Shown here: one piece after another, positions 61,585-64,000 of the stretch
Layout: every line of letters starts with the position of its first letter
Numbering within the stretch: the stretch's first letter is position 1
From: Aliirhizobium smilacinae
Lineage (GTDB): Bacteria; Pseudomonadota; Alphaproteobacteria; Rhizobiales; Rhizobiaceae
Assembly: GCF_006335145.1 (NCBI RefSeq)
Contig: NZ_VDMN01000003.1
Location: forward strand, 1-64,000
Reading direction: 5' to 3'
Length of the DNA: 64,000 bases
Notes under the pieces: model-generated
Database searches by the model: none
Told to the model about the DNA's origin: nothing
The model's input: only the letters and a program-made list of their open reading frames with translations
Translations under genes and position numbers: made by a program

Positions 61585-62322
61585 ATGTTCGATGCGAAAA
61601 AGCTTCTCGACCAGTTTCTGGGATCACAGGCTCCCGGGCGCTCGGGAAGCGGCAAGTCCGGATCCGCCTCGGGCTGGGCAGGGCAGATCACCGACATCGC
61701 CAAGAACAACCCCTTGAAGACGGCCGGCATCGCGGCGGCCATTCTGGGCACTAAGACCGGGCGCAAGTTCGCCGGTAATGCTGCCACGATCGGTGGTATC
61801 GCCGCCGTCGCCGGCCTCGGTTATCTCGCCTACAAGAACTACAAGTCCGGGCAATCGCCGCAGACCGCGCCACAGCCACAGGCGAACTCATCCCAGCCGA
61901 TCGCGCTGCCGCCGCCGGACTCTGCCTTCAGCCTGGAATCGCCGCAGCTTTCAAATGATTTTGCGCTGACGCTGGTGAGGGCGATGATTGCTGCCGCCAA
62001 GGCCGACGGTCACATCGACCAGAGCGAGCGGGCCAATATCATGGAGAAGGTTCATGCCGTCGATCTCGGCGCCGAGGCCGAGGCGTTCATCGCCGAGGAA
62101 CTGGCCAACCCGGTCGATATCGATGATCTCGTCGCAGCTGCACGCACCGAAGAGCAGAAGGTCGAACTCTATACCGCCACGCGATTGACGATCGATCCTG
62201 ACACGCGGGCAGAACGCGGTTATCTCGACATGCTTGCCGGCCGTCTCAACCTGCCGGACGCGCTGATCGACCATATCGATGCTACGGTGTCATCGGCCAA
62301 GGTTGCCTCTTCATCAGTATAA
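61585..62322 (+). CDS. TerB-like/DUF533 family protein
   Basis: 245 residues. The N-terminal part has a Gly/Ser-rich linker and a hydrophobic stretch (NAATIGGIAAVAGLGYLAYK, about 67-86), then a Pro/Gln-rich spacer. The C-terminal TerB-like helical domain (about 125-240) has ALTLVRAMIAAAKADGHIDQ and ERGYLDMLAGRLNLPDALID, whose acidic residues may bind a metal. It resembles YebE. ATAGGAGATATCG gives a strong ribosome site. Function unknown, possibly envelope-related. Confidence 0.88.
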   Translation: MFDAKKLLDQFLGSQAPGRSGSGKSGSASGWAGQITDIAKNNPLKTAGIAAAILGTKTGRKFAGNAATIGGIAAVAGLGYLAYKNYKSGQSPQTAPQPQANSSQPIALPPPDSAFSLESPQLSNDFALTLVRAMIAAAKADGHIDQSERANIMEKVHAVDLGAEAEAFIAEELANPVDIDDLVAAARTEEQKVELYTATRLTIDPDTRAERGYLDMLAGRLNLPDALIDHIDATVSSAKVASSSV

Positions 62323-62410
62323 GGGACACGGGGAAAGCTCGCTTCGGTTGTGGTTTTTTCGGAACAATCGTTGCTCCCGGTGCTTCTATTGGCATCAAAG
62401 GAGCAAGACG

Positions 62411-62674
62411 ATGATGGCAACAGAAAAGATTTCGACCGATATCTGGCTGAAAGTCATGTGTTCCCTGATGATCAATGCCGTGCTCTTTGGCGTTGGCGTC
62501 ATCACCGTGCTTTCCGTGCCGGCGCTTTCCGCGCAAGCGAAATACCTGATCCCCGGTGTGATCGTGGCCAGTTTCGTGGTCACTCCACTGCTTTGCGGGC
62601 TTGTCGCTCGCCGGATGCGGATCCGTAACTGGGGTGTTTCGCACTGGCGCGAAGGAGATCTGATCTCGGGATGA
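62411..62674 (+). CDS. Small two-helix membrane protein, unknown
   Basis: 87 residues with two membrane helices (VMCSLMINAVLFGVGVITVL and YLIPGVIVASFVVTPLLCGL) and a basic C-terminal tail (ARRMRIRNWGVSHW). AAAGGAGC lies eight bases before the ATG; frames opening further upstream do not look coding. I recognise no family. A terminator follows. Confidence 0.8.
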   Translation: MMATEKISTDIWLKVMCSLMINAVLFGVGVITVLSVPALSAQAKYLIPGVIVASFVVTPLLCGLVARRMRIRNWGVSHWREGDLISG

Positions 62675-62700
62675 CCGAGACGGGACACGATAATGTAGCG

Positions 62701-62730
62701 AACAAGGGCCGGTCAGATCCGGCCTTTGTT
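62701..62730. terminator. Bidirectional terminator
   Basis: AACAAGGGCCGG-N6-CCGGCCTTTGTT, a 12-bp stem with one G-T pair and a T-rich flank, between convergent genes ending at 62674 (+) and 62735 (-). Confidence 0.85.
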
Positions 62731-62734
62731 TCGT

Positions 62735-63073
62735 TTAGCCGTCAGCGCCGCCTGTTCGACGCCGGAACAGCACCTCAAGTCTTTTCCAGATGTTTTCAGG
62801 TTCGGGATAACCGATCATAAGCCTGCCCTGGCGCGTGATCGCAATAACGGCGCCGCTCGACCATTCCCCGCCGTGGTCTATGCTTATGAGATTCTTACGG
62901 GCGGCGTCCTGAAAGAACGACTCCTCTTCCAGAAATTCATACTCATCTTCGGACAGACAGAGACGTCCCGAGCTTTCGGCAATATGACCAAGCAAGGTCA
63001 ACAGGCGAGGGTCTGTCGGAGGTTTTTGCGGCAGGTTTACGGGCATCTTCAGCACCCCAGAATCTCTGCTCAT
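62735..63073 (-). CDS. Small hypothetical protein
   Basis: 112 residues with no recognised motif. The acidic LCLSEDEYEFLEEESFFQDA and the small strand-rich C-terminal part (GAVIAITRQGRLMIGYPEPE) look like a compact soluble protein. An ATG at 63046 is an alternative start; neither has a good ribosome site. It converges on the terminator at 62701-62730, which supports it being a transcribed gene. Confidence 0.65.
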   Translation of the reverse strand: MSRDSGVLKMPVNLPQKPPTDPRLLTLLGHIAESSGRLCLSEDEYEFLEEESFFQDAARKNLISIDHGGEWSSGAVIAITRQGRLMIGYPEPENIWKRLEVLFRRRTGGADG

Positions 63074-63257
63074 CTAAATCTATATTAGAAAAACAACAAT
63101 ATCCTCGCAGCCCTAAATATTGCCGATGATAAATAGGAGATGAGCAGGTCCGCCGTGGTCCGATCTCCTAACTCATTCCCGTTTTGTCTTCCGGCGACGG
63201 CAGCATTGCCTTTGTGATTTTCCTGACTTAATCGTCGAGCATCGAAACGAGGCGATC

Positions 63258-63944
63258 ATGATGCGCGACCTGAAAACCTACAAAGTTGCAGCGCCCCAGC
63301 CTGTCACGCTGACGGGCCGGTTCGTTACGCTTGAGCCCTATGATCGCGACAGGCATCTGCAGGCACTGTGGAGTGCGCTGGGCGGCGCGGGTATCAACGA
63401 TCTGATCCGGTATTTCCCCAACGAGGATTACACCACATCGGATGAGTTCGACGTCTGGTTACAGGGCGCTCAGGCGAACCTGAATTTCATCACGCTGGTA
63501 GTTCGGGAGAATGCCACCGGAGAGATCGTCGGCATGGCGAGTTATATGCGCCCGGACCCGAAAAACGGGGTGATCGAAGTCGGCTCGGTGGCGCATGGCG
63601 AGGCGATGAAGCGCTCGCCGATGGCAACCGAACTGCATTACCTGATGGCAAGGCATGTCTTCGAGGATCTCGATTACCGCCGGTACGAATGGAAATGCCA
63701 CAATGAAAACGAGCCGAGCAAAAGAACGGCTATTCGTTATGGCTTCACATTCGAAGGCGTGTTCCGCCAGCATGTCATCTCCCGCGGCGCCAATCGCGAT
63801 ACGGCCTGGTTTTCGATGATCGACAGCGAGTGGCCTGTCATCAAGGCCGCGTTCGAGGCCTGGCTGTTGCCGCAAAATTTCGATGCCGACGGCAGCCAGA
63901 AGCGTCGGCTGGAGGATATCCGGACCGAGATTGCCGGCGCGTGA
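63258..63944 (+). CDS. GNAT-family N-acetyltransferase
   Basis: 228 residues of the RimJ/RimL-like acetyltransferase_3 group. The N-terminal strand VTLTGRFVTLEPYDRDRHLQ is typical; ATGEIVGMASYMRPDPKNG is the core strand pair; EWKCHNENEPSKRTAIRYGF with TFEGVFRQHVISRG is the acetyl-CoA-binding end. The GAGGCGATC site precedes the ATG. Likely modifies a small molecule or protein N-terminus; target unknown. Confidence 0.9.
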   Translation: MMRDLKTYKVAAPQPVTLTGRFVTLEPYDRDRHLQALWSALGGAGINDLIRYFPNEDYTTSDEFDVWLQGAQANLNFITLVVRENATGEIVGMASYMRPDPKNGVIEVGSVAHGEAMKRSPMATELHYLMARHVFEDLDYRRYEWKCHNENEPSKRTAIRYGFTFEGVFRQHVISRGANRDTAWFSMIDSEWPVIKAAFEAWLLPQNFDADGSQKRRLEDIRTEIAGA

Positions 63945-63956
63945 GAGGATTGGATA

Positions 63957-64000
63957 TGAGACCCGAGACGAGATCTGCGGCGATTGCGGCAGCCGTAATA
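63957..64000 (+). CDS. Start of a further gene (partial)
   Basis: ATG at 63957 follows a good AGAGGATTGGAT ribosome site, 12 bases after the acetyltransferase stop, and begins MRPETRSAAIAAAVI before the window ends. Too little to identify; probably in an operon with the acetyltransferase. Confidence 0.5.

Overview
The window looks like a chromosomal or chromid segment of a Rhizobiaceae alphaproteobacterium (Rhizobium, Agrobacterium or Neorhizobium type; the genus cannot be fixed from sequence alone). The evidence is GC-rich coding DNA, the smoEF sorbitol/mannitol transporter with its SorC regulator, a sitABCD operon carrying Mur-type boxes rather than Fur boxes, a RirA-type iron box, RIME/BIME-like mosaic palindromes, and many transport and carbohydrate genes. 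I recognised no tRNA, rRNA, CRISPR, transposase or prophage. Nearly all genes look intact; the window cuts smoF at the left edge and an unidentified gene at the right edge.

Layout. 1-5.5 kb: polyol ABC genes smoF' and smoE, the SorC regulator smoC, a second SorC regulator, and divergent transaldolase. 5.7-9.4 kb: a soluble two-PAS chemoreceptor and a MarR/MFS pair sharing GGGTAT-N-TACCC operators. 9.4-12.9 kb: sitABCD manganese/iron importer with two Mur boxes flanking the promoter. 13.1-19.7 kb: an exported low-complexity protein, lysS, gltX and an SLC13-type transporter with RCK_C domains, separated by palindromic repeats. 20-28.2 kb: a FecCD-type siderophore/heme ABC operon, glutathione peroxidase, TerC, and a TetR-EmrA-EmrB efflux module with two palindromic operators.

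28.3-44.4 kb is the most coherent block. A LacI regulator, xylB, xylA and a CUT2 sugar ABC operon each lie behind a variant of the same 16-bp operator (TGAGGTACGTACCTCA). This suggests one xylose regulon, now split by about 5.7 kb of unrelated genes (a PRISE reductase with HxlR, an aldo-keto reductase with LysR, an acyltransferase, a small conserved protein). The transporter is followed by a TIM-barrel sugar isomerase/epimerase and a Gfo/Idh/MocA oxidoreductase. The transporter operon starts with an apparent 30-codon leader peptide whose stop overlaps the ATPase start.

44.5-51.8 kb: DoxX, an HD-GYP protein, a three-subunit periplasmic FAD dehydrogenase (Tat subunit, GMC subunit, triheme cytochrome c) and a GH1 beta-glucosidase. 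52-55.5 kb: metNI with two tandem MetQ binding proteins. 55.7-64 kb: a CHASE4-like/GGDEF/EAL protein, a small phosphatase-like protein, trhO, an unfused CHAD/CYTH gene pair, eda, a TerB/DUF533-like protein, small unknown proteins and a GNAT acetyltransferase.

No gene set here is an obviously new system. The best leads are regulatory: shared operators, two leader mini-genes coupled to downstream genes by ATGA overlaps, structured gene-free regions, and an orphan terminator antisense to the HD-GYP gene.
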